Position numbers and translations under genes: made by a program. A stretch of 40,288 bases of DNA, taken from positions 1-40,288 of IMG/VR virus record IMGVR_UViG_3300044972_000036; one strand, 5' to 3'. The first letter of the stretch is position 1. Each line of letters begins with the position of its first letter. Source of the DNA: a virus. This document shows positions 18,501 through 23,800 of the stretch, piece by piece. The notes under the pieces are model-generated. The model saw only the letters and a list, made by a program, of their open reading frames with translations. It ran no database searches and was not told the origin of the DNA.

Positions 18501-20238
18501 TTCTGGGACTTCAAGAGAAGTAATGGATGCAATTAGCAGTGACTACGGAAAGTCAAAAGCGTTATATGAACTTGATGAGGCAATTGCAAAGGGTAAGGAT
18601 GCAAAAGGCAAGGGAGCCAAGGCACTGCGAGAAGCGGGTAGACAGGCTGCAAAAGATAAAGCAAAACTATTAGCAGATACTCAAGCATCATTACCAGACA
18701 CGACACTTGAAAAGAATATTGCTGATCTTCAAATGGCTCAACAGGAAATAAACAGGCCACTTCAAAAGCAGATAGACCTTTATCAAGAACAGATCAACCT
18801 TATAAACAAAGAAATAGAAGCACTTCAAAGACTTAATGATTCTGATCAAAATAGAATTAGAACTCTTACTAGAGAAAAAGAAATGCTTGAGCGTCAAGTT
18901 GAAGTTATTAATCGAAAGAATGAAAAGGATCAACTAAGCATAAACAGTCTTCAACGTGAAGATGAAATGAGAACTCGTGTTGCAGACGCACTAAATCATG
19001 AACTATCTATTATGTCTGAAAAAGAAACAAAGATTCGTGAGGCATACGATAAGAGAATTAAGGCTCTTGATGAGGTTGCAAAGATTAATGATTATATTAT
19101 TAATCAACAGAAGAGTCAACTTGGATTAGCAGATGCATTGAGCCGTGGAGATATTTCAGCAGCAGTATCTGTTCAACAAGACATGCAAGCAGGAAATGCT
19201 CAATTTGCTACAGAACAAATGCGTACTGGCCTTCAAACTGGGGTAGATAATCAGATTGAAGGGCTAACAACTTCTGGTGGACTGACAAGGGTACAAGCAG
19301 AAGATCAAATTCGTGCAATAGGTCAACAAACTTATCAAACATCCTTACTTGTTAGAGACTTACAAGATGCAATCTATGCGAGAAATCTTGAAATTGCAGC
19401 AATAAAGATTCAACAAAGGGATGTTGATGATAGTATTCTTAAGATTCAAGATGATATCTACGCCAGAGAGTCATTAATTATTGGAATTCAAAGAGATAGA
19501 ATTCAGCCACTTCAAGATCAAATAACAAAGATTCAAGATGCAAAAGATCTTCAAGACAAAAACATTCAGAATCAAATTGATGGTTATCAATTACAGATTG
19601 ATCAAAGAGATATGGCTCAGGAACAGGCTGATAAGGTAAAGGGTCTTGCTATACAGTGGGGTAGTGTAGGTGATGCAATTGCAGCAGCAAATAAATTAGC
19701 AAATAATGCTAAATTAGAGGCATCAAGTTGGAAGCCGACTGATCTTCTACCTGATGCAACTGATGAAGAAAAAAGACTACAAAAAGAAAAAATGGATAAA
19801 TGGAAAACAAAAAATGATGAAATTGAAGCAGAAAGATTATCTACTATTGCAGCATTAAAGGCTAATGGGGTGGTTGCAAAGTTTGCTACTGGTGGAATAG
19901 TGGGTATGGGTGGAAGAGATTCAGTACCATCTATGTTAACTCCTGGAGAATTTGTAATGCGTAAAGCATCTGTTCAAAAGTATGGTACAGCAATGTTTGA
20001 AAGAATGAATATGGGTGCATTCGATATGCCAAGGTACAACGTTCAAGGACCACAGGAACAAAGCAAGGCATCAAACACGAGTAACACAAGCATTAACGCT
20101 CCAGTGTATAATACTTATAGTGTCAACGTCAACGTTCCAAATACCAATGCTGATCCAGATGTTATTGCCAATAAGGTTATGATGAGAATGACACAAATAG
20201 ATAACTCAAACATAAGGAGTCTCCGTGGCAACAAGTAA
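6511..20238 (+). CDS. Giant tape measure protein with internal enzyme-like cassettes
   Basis: One uninterrupted 4575-codon frame; the AAGGTG site precedes ATG 6511. Residues about 170-500 are a clear TP901-type core: GKNTQWAGRQLMVGFSLPLA, the ARAAATG segment, then MREGGVSAENAANGLKSGL and LEQVFGKYQYARMSALFTNI. A hydrophobic stretch follows (about 542-585). Residues about 670-2450 differ completely: globular, enzyme-like cassettes divided by Gly-rich repeats (listed separately). After that come a Lys/Glu coiled-coil region (2450-2860), a Met/Gly-rich hydrophobic segment (about 2869-2942), long helical and Thr/Gln-rich parts, a strong coiled coil (about 4064-4377) and a C-terminal copy of the TPGEFV motif. 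At about 0.15 nm per residue the whole chain would specify roughly 690 nm, or about 420 nm if the cassette block is not counted. The stop overlaps the next gene by 14 bases. Confidence 0.95.
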   Translation: MADVNAIINIDINSSSALVNLKRLESQIDQFNRSVSTSNATAAASQQSLNRALLDGINNTGLFTSKIVPVESSMTRFSRSLDEGRLSLGEYSRHAASQMPGLSRLFKREFDSIEQVATSRVKSMQTQYIALGKTVDGVTKAIASTPTGLGRGLATDLAMTQQRQQIFNKLLDDGSTKLLNWGKNTQWAGRQLMVGFSLPLAAFGAAAAKTFMEIDKATISLKRVYGDLSTTKGELDANVESVKVLGQEYTKYGITLAETISLSARAAATGATNESLMAATEQTLRFATLGQMDYNEALDTTISLQTAFAISNEDLGTTVDYLNAVENQTILTMEDMSVAIPRVATVVKGLGGNVQDLAIMMTAMREGGVSAENAANGLKSGLASLINPTKRASESLASMGVNLNAIITQNKGDLMGIITEFGTAINKLDEFSRQQVLEQVFGKYQYARMSALFTNITKDAGQAARAMDIAGMSAADLAKISEKELGQISESTSVKFQASMEKLKMSIAPIGEAFLKGITPIIDMVSKVADAFNNLPDGVKNAMAVITGVVAGLGPVLLMTIGLLGNGIANITKFIQFIRKSLAGIKGDASAFTYLAQGELEAVTASKALEGSSVSLTDKLLLQRGAVSGLTAEYERFARAAGIARAEMGSMGGAPAPIGGGRAPVPTPRIRRNTGGTIPGVGSTDTVPAMLTPGEFVINKKSTARNLPLLHAINDGQAVGGFNKGGQIPGVQYFGGRIQPGGQVERIREKLKGAAEYLPPLPKAKGPSTFLHLIKEQGQGGEAPDIIRALATALGVTPRRMSKVGIDIISGKDINSRLNVAELGGTPSGGHVTKKQFLEAITATQASNKDPFRKIKKLDPNIGQAIEDDLIAWLKNNPTEELNDSMISDVVTGTINNSKITEEARTRFLSTGGYRLSRGIGFSKINEALGRGTIKRAWKEGKRHVAVELEDGTIVSYETRNISTSEGVNQTGGKNYREFDNEASYGEWARAQGREIEPLEFREPLRRNRGGQIPRFNRGGRFLGMPQKFNTKLEKELQESTRLAQSGPGSQLPLSEFATLEQGIGGYSAAFPGLNGIYVDAAGRKVVYKSHPNFESAEAEMLSGRLMSSLFGLESPSQVVVKRKHPITGDTVFGVESEFDKTFAISETVEAGSGRQFTPSEAARQFIASGIRRDRDLQPANIRGNIVVDQGVAVTGVNDKGEPRAMAQGRVTTTDPRSVTEQLQVNAIMGKGGAKKFLAENLADIARSVGPEEFERLMVSAVSEARAKLSTSIDNLPTSESTKNMYRSILTKDFDELQATSWRSYYDHLESFTVPVPKQPTEAALKKLELARQESKRSKASIDMAEHNIVSSRLGLPTAWARGVFRNTGGPIFESQTKIVPGVGSTDTVPAMLTPGEFVINKQATRENLPLLHAINNGEVLNRNKGGQIPGMQYFATPNPQRMVQSQNELNYSTTTSMRAGLPLPIAGRKQLVLVDLDGTIIGNPGGTLSKLNPEDFTPIEKNIGRIRELRNQGIDIEFVTARPPEMEELTRETLKRLGLDDIPVTFNDMEQQGKRDPSKMVRMSAPQYKLEVAKRRMRDGYDVSLLDDDEKNRMMMQQSGIYSFFNKGGQIPGMQYFATPRPQRVVQKPEIRSVKDEPFILDPALFGPMGSRYQGFEERTLSSGLRILRNLKGDGSTVMLQMGKYHPFHVGHEKLLNQGIIAAREAGSDFVLGASGSYGSQSNNPLSPRLKKKLIEEATGISPNMVGVTSSGKKLDDLLADLLSEEGGYSKFMPAIGSDKIIKRPDSDKTSDPYSGAASRAGFEIVEGFTLPRDASTEVSNSSGTLLRELAMSGNLEEFAKLMPASVSRKTIEEAYYAIRNYKTFLKRSEPIPEEFNVRGYALGGPVTPMLAAAASNLSRLGFNRLGAEERLILQSQQQASPLGMQLFRGVNAAADLVPEEIRQLALSGNVTDFSQLIGREIATPRGSWSSALNPAATMLGENSTARRLKELSSMIFPRSQRSSKRTAREILDRERALGDNSPQIKAAKKKLDLAIKEGESSSYISSLEAEYEKAKQAQRLRVQSLEQAVPEYENLMRSGASSSMIFDLTNVGPSSGIGQGQSLINGITVDKDGVYRVSLHSSGFDTVPISDISSFGVQERGIGGGNQFNEQEHFMFNKGGQIPDVQHFAFGGMAQSLKNKIGDLRTYLNLRHGAAPGVERIPLDPLSQSARDQQRNEDIYGPGIYHSDRYDTPQTYAGIPRPDGSYVYKGSSELGRMYSVSDVPGTIYRTSRNPRALLDFAKGKGFIHIDDIPDIFGSLEQQNLELRKMGYSGIIVPDVGARGESFIVDLISGTQSYNALAKTNPDKPFRKSEMERMRAAREKVTQNRNTGGPIFESQSKIVPGVGSTDTVPAMLTPGEFVINKEATQSNLSLLHAINDGNTPQSMQGFNKGGQIPGMQYFANGGLPQSEQRRYSSPISLIDNINSLPEGSLKEEMKRMAAREAYAAEQSHQTSRGNFPNQVDFAHNESGGGKSRNVEDWKLGRSTDPGGKGLPQAHPSNQMTQVYRSSEKNRAVLEKTLKRQQVDSKITQRILKAAAEGAAQDAADQRILDEANKEILKGINDKTIKSTEISNKFAKTLEADIKAQVARDEWTRSYNAAGDAEKKRMVQQGLDQVREQGNRQVSEQRQQAKSDSQKLPRTKIPKETVDRIKTESEKEARKIVREEVSKTFKAQGGTYETTRLAGPLATRYGIEPVEVNVAKDNAKYIKNRQEAEAKRLRTVAFEEENNKLEKIRKQQQSKGGAAKAKDIAIERDRLIKNDGLDYKSATAAAKENLKNPIIIPVEEPAPERTPRKAGFFRSGIDAEGNKLPSRMQKMTPGVHQASMGLGGGLMMASMAPMMMQDEQGKFMGMDPNMAMMGAMGAGTVVSMLPMLGPAAPAVAGVLAAIAAVTIGLKVWRGNVDGAAKKTAELGANMGGTANSLNNMSKMLGVSTPAQRRAAIKLGVGKEESAQINEKIAPILQSEQGQKFMKELKDSTSADRFSKLSDYLRNGIAAGILDSQTASLFAKAVGSELNDAVLGMTVIQSLRGQTKGSKGLLEIAQRRESATNVLISGTGRIDQQSLSREQLTGITGGGGVKTGARIPSMTPQLEGKNTVQTDSDYKKLIGASIQVIQDFSNVTALASEEYQNGTIKFKEYIDIVNTSREAQVKYTQSLTDAMEKGSDFGSSMQAWSDQLTLAGIGTEEQDILRRAATNTDTEFGSSIIESTLKNPIAMPGTSFIGDRWAALQEQSLTGQLDWGTGINALMSGDVQRVDEQKLSEITAAILDNQVSVADASAILAEIAANPEGLVAQAYDTNKSTGQSASAAAFAMNLEKNGGVVPGLNQAQTLEYTKTAARYVKESGGQYKDIESYMASIPDISVGFPSQINLQQRGFRAGVSEITQTPRVFKSQREIALGQLKGLSGEQLAATVTSLPRLQASLGQVAGSKFQTSDIYQKALGAMGDTYTTGGGITKGDEGKTLQSVLKANEGANQVFGEKTNLMTIKAQTDINGKPVDPQDYVRVLGEWTNQAKVIQENIPPEVIKALHIDMTSPEDLEKYAKLAETVGRNWKFLDGLNPNINKMSVFEATMVDKDGNIITDPMKIVKNVTAVNEAFKKLGNKNSKVRKEAIVSLATSYAGKDGSPEEIKKGLAELRKQYADFDKLDPIVQNQMLELKFNFNVDGEDQMLKLAQLREKLKDPNISLRSAKLIHDQIKIIEKEQAASIEQAYQGGKDMGDAGGGGGSNPLLDFKKSLMEQIRLYADLSMTLKKLFSSKMSFLKLLGSNKGVDDQLRAAGLGEAATQAVMSMGADAAKKWIKANISGGKLKESGKKQEEALLAGAMSQRQSEAVGAIKTANIQQQASTLLASGKYGKAGIETTSAILGDPLQSEGFVKAAKEYDIVQKKVKQAEKKGKSLPSELEKEWKNAQKTMLGYVNKQDKAFSKTNIQEQLRAAQEAAAQQGIMMSVKKSLSASGTSREVMDAISSDYGKSKALYELDEAIAKGKDAKGKGAKALREAGRQAAKDKAKLLADTQASLPDTTLEKNIADLQMAQQEINRPLQKQIDLYQEQINLINKEIEALQRLNDSDQNRIRTLTREKEMLERQVEVINRKNEKDQLSINSLQREDEMRTRVADALNHELSIMSEKETKIREAYDKRIKALDEVAKINDYIINQQKSQLGLADALSRGDISAAVSVQQDMQAGNAQFATEQMRTGLQTGVDNQIEGLTTSGGLTRVQAEDQIRAIGQQTYQTSLLVRDLQDAIYARNLEIAAIKIQQRDVDDSILKIQDDIYARESLIIGIQRDRIQPLQDQITKIQDAKDLQDKNIQNQIDGYQLQIDQRDMAQEQADKVKGLAIQWGSVGDAIAAANKLANNAKLEASSWKPTDLLPDATDEEKRLQKEKMDKWKTKNDEIEAERLSTIAALKANGVVAKFATGGIVGMGGRDSVPSMLTPGEFVMRKASVQKYGTAMFERMNMGAFDMPRYNVQGPQEQSKASNTSNTSINAPVYNTYSVNVNVPNTNADPDVIANKVMMRMTQIDNSNIRSLRGNK
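8527..8718 (+). repeat. Tape measure linker repeat, full copy 1
   Basis: Residues 673-736. It reads NTGG, then PGVGSTDTVPAMLTPGEFVI, a short helix with LPLLHAIN, and FNKGGQIPGVQYF. The TPGEFVIN motif is common in tape measure proteins; three full copies inside one protein are not. Confidence 0.9.
8730..9525 (+). other. Cassette 1: unrecognised domain in the tape measure
   Basis: Residues about 740-1005. Helical first part (DIIRALATALGVTPRRM), a region with AIEDDLIAWLKNNPTEEL, and a small beta part near KRHVAVELEDGTIVSYE that looks SH3-like. I see no catalytic motif. Its boundaries are set by linker repeats on both sides, so it is probably a separate folding unit. Confidence 0.4.
9532..9570 (+). 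repeat. Tape measure linker repeat, short copy
   Basis: Residues 1008-1020, NRGGQIPRFNRGG, the short form of the linker between cassettes 1 and 2. Confidence 0.75.
9661..10470 (+). other. Cassette 2: HipA/PI-kinase-like fold in the tape measure
   Basis: Residues about 1051-1320. GIYVDAAGRKVVYK places a Lys (K1089) on a strand as in the kinase N-lobe. A helix with an EAEMLSGRLMSSLFG pattern follows, like the acidic C-helix of HipA-type kinases, then SPSQVVV. The later segment RRDRDLQPANIRGNIVV (D1174, N1185) resembles the catalytic DxxxxN loop. The expected metal-binding Asp is not evident (TGVND instead), so activity is uncertain. Confidence 0.5.
10609..10818 (+). repeat. Tape measure linker repeat, full copy 2
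   Basis: Residues 1367-1436: NTGGPIFESQTKIV, the STDTVPAMLTPGEFVIN block, LPLLHAIN and NKGGQIPGMQYFA. Nearly the same protein sequence as copies 1 and 3 although the codons differ in many third positions. Confidence 0.9.
10918..11322 (+). other. Cassette 3: HAD-family phosphatase-like domain in the tape measure
   Basis: Residues about 1470-1604. All main HAD motifs can be read: motif I VDLDGTI (D1476, D1478), motif II FVTARP (T1521, R1523), a Lys-rich helix with a possible motif III Lys, and motif IV LLDDDEKNR (D1588-D1590). At about 135 residues it is a minimal HAD core without a large cap, like polynucleotide 3'-phosphatase or phage HAD domains. Intact acidic residues suggest it could be active; the substrate is unknown. 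Confidence 0.75.
11326..11370 (+). repeat. Tape measure linker repeat, short copy
   Basis: Residues 1606-1620, FNKGGQIPGMQYFAT, without the TPGEFVIN part. It separates the HAD and nucleotidyltransferase cassettes and matches the tail of copies 2 and 3. Confidence 0.85.
11530..12115 (+). other. Cassette 4: HxGH nucleotidyltransferase-like domain in the tape measure
   Basis: Residues about 1674-1868. MGKYHPFHVGHEKLL contains the HxGH signature (H1690, H1693) of the cytidylyl/adenylyltransferase superfamily, in the form seen in NMN adenylyltransferases. NPLSPRLKKKLIEEA matches the following 'NPL..R' element, GSDK a middle motif, and SSGTLLREL (S1823-R1829) corresponds to the ISSTxxR motif; the helices after it (GNLEEFAKLMP) also fit. 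Substrate cannot be told: nicotinamide mononucleotide, pantetheine phosphate or sugar/alcohol phosphates are all possible. Confidence 0.75.
12199..12981 (+). other. Cassette 5: R-S-E class ADP-ribosyltransferase-like domain in the tape measure
   Basis: Residues about 1897-2157. LFRGVN (R1930), then GSWSSAL (S1969-S1972), then MIFDLTN and QFNEQEHFMF with E2152 and E2154 follow the Arg / Ser-x-Ser / Glu-x-Glu order of VIP2/C3-type mono-ADP-ribosyltransferases. Between the second and third motif lies a Lys/Glu-rich helical insert of about 90 residues (about 1990-2080). Modification target unknown; motif spacing longer than usual because of the insert. Confidence 0.6.
12982..13032 (+). repeat. 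Tape measure linker repeat, short copy
   Basis: Residues 2158-2174, FNKGGQIPDVQHFAFGG. It directly follows the Glu-x-Glu motif of cassette 5 and precedes cassette 6. Confidence 0.8.
13063..13545 (+). other. Cassette 6: PARP/ART-PolyVal-like ADP-ribosyltransferase domain in the tape measure
   Basis: Residues about 2185-2345. LRHGAA (H2194) fits the first-strand His, YGPGIYHSD (Y2227) the 'GxGxY' motif with a following helix DTPQTYAG, and GYSGIIVPD with GESFIVDL (E2326) the last strands and catalytic Glu. This H-Y-E arrangement is that of PARP-like ARTs, including the ART domain of phage polyvalent proteins. It is clearly different from cassette 5. Confidence 0.6.
13621..13851 (+). repeat. Tape measure linker repeat, full copy 3
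   Basis: Residues 2371-2447: NTGGPIFESQSKIV, the STDTVPAMLTPGEFVIN block, LSLLHAIN and FNKGGQIPGMQYFANGG. It closes the cassette block; helical tape measure sequence follows. Confidence 0.9.
19882..20028 (+). repeat. Tape measure C-terminal TPGEFV motif (diverged copy)
   Basis: Residues 4458-4506: FATGGIVGMGGRDSVPSMLT, PGEFVMRK, then a helix with GTAMFERMNMG. This is the usual C-terminal place of the motif in tape measure proteins, and may be the ancestor of the internal copies. Confidence 0.8.
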
Positions 20239-20812
20239 TTATTTGGAAGGTAGAACAAGATGGTCTAGACCACAAGGACTTCTATTCTCTGATAATGCAG
20301 GAACTCTTAGCAATGGCATCTTTGTTCCGCAGGGATCTGAAGCAGACGGTGACTTCATTATTCCCTCCGATCATAATCGTGGAGCAATAAATTTAACTCA
20401 GCAAAGAATAGAAAACAGACTTAGAACTATTAATGGAACGATGCGTTCGTACCATGTAGCAGATAAAATAAACTTGTCCGTTTCTTGGCAAAATCTACCA
20501 TCTAGAGCACACTCACAAGAAGAATCTTATAATGCTAGTGGCATATACGATGGGACTGGAATTGAATATACCGCCGATGCAGGCGCGGGTGGAGTTGAAA
20601 TGCTTGAATGGTATCAGAATCACTCTGGACCATTCTATGTATATCTATCCTATGACAAATACATCAACTTTGAAGAAAACAGATATGATCACTTAAATCA
20701 ATACAGTCAGGTTATCCACATGTTCTTCTCTTCTTTTGATTACACAATATCAAAGCGTGGTGCAACTAACCATGACTTGTGGGACATAAGTTTGTCCTTG
20801 GAAGAGGTTTAA
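20225..20812 (+). CDS. Minor tail protein next to the tape measure (distal-tail-like)
   Basis: A 195-residue protein starting at GTG 20225, six bases after AAGGAG (20214-20219) and 14 bases inside the end of the tape measure gene. It is beta-strand-rich: KINLSVSWQNLPSR in the middle, GPFYVYLSYDKY, then IHMFFSSFDYTISKRG and DLWDISLSLEEV at the end, which has the ring-forming look of distal tail proteins. Its place, between tape measure and the large hub protein, is where Dit-type proteins are encoded. No cysteine or catalytic motif is visible. The family call is by position and secondary structure pattern. Confidence 0.6.
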   Translation: MATSNYLEGRTRWSRPQGLLFSDNAGTLSNGIFVPQGSEADGDFIIPSDHNRGAINLTQQRIENRLRTINGTMRSYHVADKINLSVSWQNLPSRAHSQEESYNASGIYDGTGIEYTADAGAGGVEMLEWYQNHSGPFYVYLSYDKYINFEENRYDHLNQYSQVIHMFFSSFDYTISKRGATNHDLWDISLSLEEV

Positions 20813-20813
20813 G

Positions 20814-23800
20814 ATGTTTCAATCAGATGCGCTGAAAGATCATCTACAGACTTCCTATACCATTGAAAACAAGTCACTAGTTTTTGCTGAGTGGAATCTT
20901 AATCAACCAGAAAATATAGCGAGGATTGGCAACTATCGCTACAGACCTAGCGGTGGCGTCGTTGATGCTCAATTCGCTACAGTACCGTTAACATACGATA
21001 TCAACGATGCTGGTGGGTATTACACAGGAGCAACAGATGCAGACATTGTTGTTGATGGTGGGTATGATGACAATGGAGATCCTATAAGTTTTACTACCGC
21101 TAAAGATAAGATGCAGATGCTTTACTCACTTGAAGATTGTTTTAATCCGTTCAGACCAAGATCTGGAATAAACAAGATGATTTATTTGGGACTATCTGGA
21201 GCGGGGTATACAGAATCACAATACATTGCAAACTTTGGATCAGATTCTGCAACAAGACCAAGATACTATTTGTCATCAAAGTACGATCAATTTAAATATT
21301 GGACATCATATAGAACTCAAGACGGTGTGGAGTATGGCGTATCTAAAACAATGTTTAATGGAAGATCATATATTGACGATGCAGTTCCCTTTGTTGTATA
21401 CAAAGAAAACATAACAGCAAATAGAATTGTTATCAAAATGCAGACAAACGTAGGAGAAACAAATCTTGGAGATATTCGTGTAGGAGAGACTACAATTCCA
21501 GATCCTCTCTACGGTGTTGCCAATCAAACAACTCCCGTTAGGTGGCGGGTAGAGGTGCTCAAGGGTACTTCTTGGATAGAGGTAGCATCCTTTGATGAGA
21601 ACTCTCTTCGTCCTGACGGAACAGCAATAATACAGTCTGATGGATATGTGGAACTTGCATACGGATTACAATTGCCAAACGAATATAAGGATACATTTGT
21701 TTACGCTGGTGAAATATCTTCTTTAGATAGCCTTCCAACTAGCGCCCCAAACGGTTACGCTTACTTATTAAAAGATAACTCTGATGACAAAGGTATCTTT
21801 TATATCTACAATGGGGTGGACAATGAGTGGGTGGGGCTAGATCCACAATATACTTGGGACATAGCAGACAATTTTGTTAGTAAGAATAGCAAATTTGTAA
21901 CTGATTTAACTAATCCAGATTATTTTTGGGATCAAGGTAAAAAAGTATATAGAGACATTGAAGTGTTTAAGGGTATAAGAATTGTAGTTGCGACAATGAA
22001 TAAGCCAAATTGTACTTTTGACCTTATTGAATTATCCCCTCGTCTATCTGCTGATCTTACTGATCGTGTTCAAGACTTTAGCATTACGAGGACTCTTTCT
22101 GATTTGGGTAATGGAAAGATTCCTGTAGGATCTTTGCTTGCTGGTACTGGTCAAATAAACGTTAACGATAATGATTTTGCTTTCGTACAAAATAATTCAT
22201 TTAATGAAATAACTTCTCAAGGAAGCATTGTATCAAAATACTTATTGACACATGTAAAGTTTATGTTTTATGATGTGATAAGAAACGTTGACTCATATGA
22301 TTACTATGTTCCTATAAAGACAATGTATTCTGAAGGTCTTCCTCAATCTCAAGGTAACTTTGATCAGATCTCTATAAACCTAAGAGATGCATATTTAATT
22401 CTTGAAGCAAGTCCTGCTCCATCCTTAATGCTTACAGACATTTCTTTAAGTGCTGCAATAATGATTCTACTGGATTACATAGGTTTTAGCAACTACGTCT
22501 TTAAAAGAATTCAAGGGGTGCCAGACCCAGTTATTCCTTATTTCTTTGTTGCACCAAATCAAAACGTTGCAGAAGTTCTTACTCAATTAGCAGTTGCAAC
22601 TCAGAGTGCAATGTTCTTTGATGAGTATAATAATTTTGTTTTGATGACAAAAGAATATTTGTTACCAGATATCGGAGGAAGAGATTTAGATATAACGTTA
22701 TTTGGTAACAAAGTAGATTCAATGTTACCAAACATTATTCAAGTATCTTCATCAAATAAAAGTGTTAACAATAATGGTCAAATAAACTATACTCAAAGAT
22801 ATATTCAAAGAACATATGGGTCAACTCGTCAATCCATGTATAGTGATGAGTTTAAGACTTGGGTATATACTCCAACATTAATGTGGGAAGTTACAGGAGA
22901 TCAAACTACTAAAGCAATAAATGAAACCGCTACTGAACAATCTTCCTATTCATTATCAGCAATGCCGTTAAATTCTAATCTCACAGCAGACGTTCCAACA
23001 GTGATAAACAACACAATGACCAACAATATACTTGACGTGGGCGAATCTATCTACTATATTGCTAGGTACAATGGATTCTTTTACGCTAATGGAGAGATAA
23101 TAAAGTATGATGCAGTAGAGTATTCAATAACTGGACAAGCAACACCATTGTGGATAAACAATGTTCAAGAATATCAAAACTACTTCCTAAATATTCCATT
23201 TAACGGAAAGATGTATCCAACAGGAAAGATAAGAATATATTCAGAACCAGAGTATATTGTTGTTGGAGGAGTGACGGTAATGAGTCCTGGCCCTGCTAAG
23301 ATTCACGGTAGAGGTCAATTTGGAACAACCATAACAAATCACGATGCTGGAATCAATACTTATTGGACAGATTCTAATAATGTGTATGGATGTCAGCAGC
23401 AAGGTAATTATATTTATAGTGCTGATCAAGTTGTTAATTATCCATTAGGATTAGAAAAGAATACTGCTGCTGGTATAAGTAATGCAAAAGCAAGAGAAAG
23501 TTCTAGAAACGGTATTATAAAAAATACAACCTCTCAAGTCTATTGGACAGAAAGACAAGTAAATGAATTTACAACAGCACAGTCTGGAACTGTTCAATCT
23601 TCTGCACTAGTTTTTACTGGTCCAAACTTTGATACAGGAGTTTCGCCAAGAGATTATGTTTCTTATATACACAAGCCACTAGACAATGCCTATAAGCATT
23701 TTGGAACAAGAATGAGAATTATAGGTAAGATTGAAGCGGGTGCAAATAGAGTACAAACACCAATTGGAAGTGCTGAGTACATTTCAATCTCCCCCACAGA

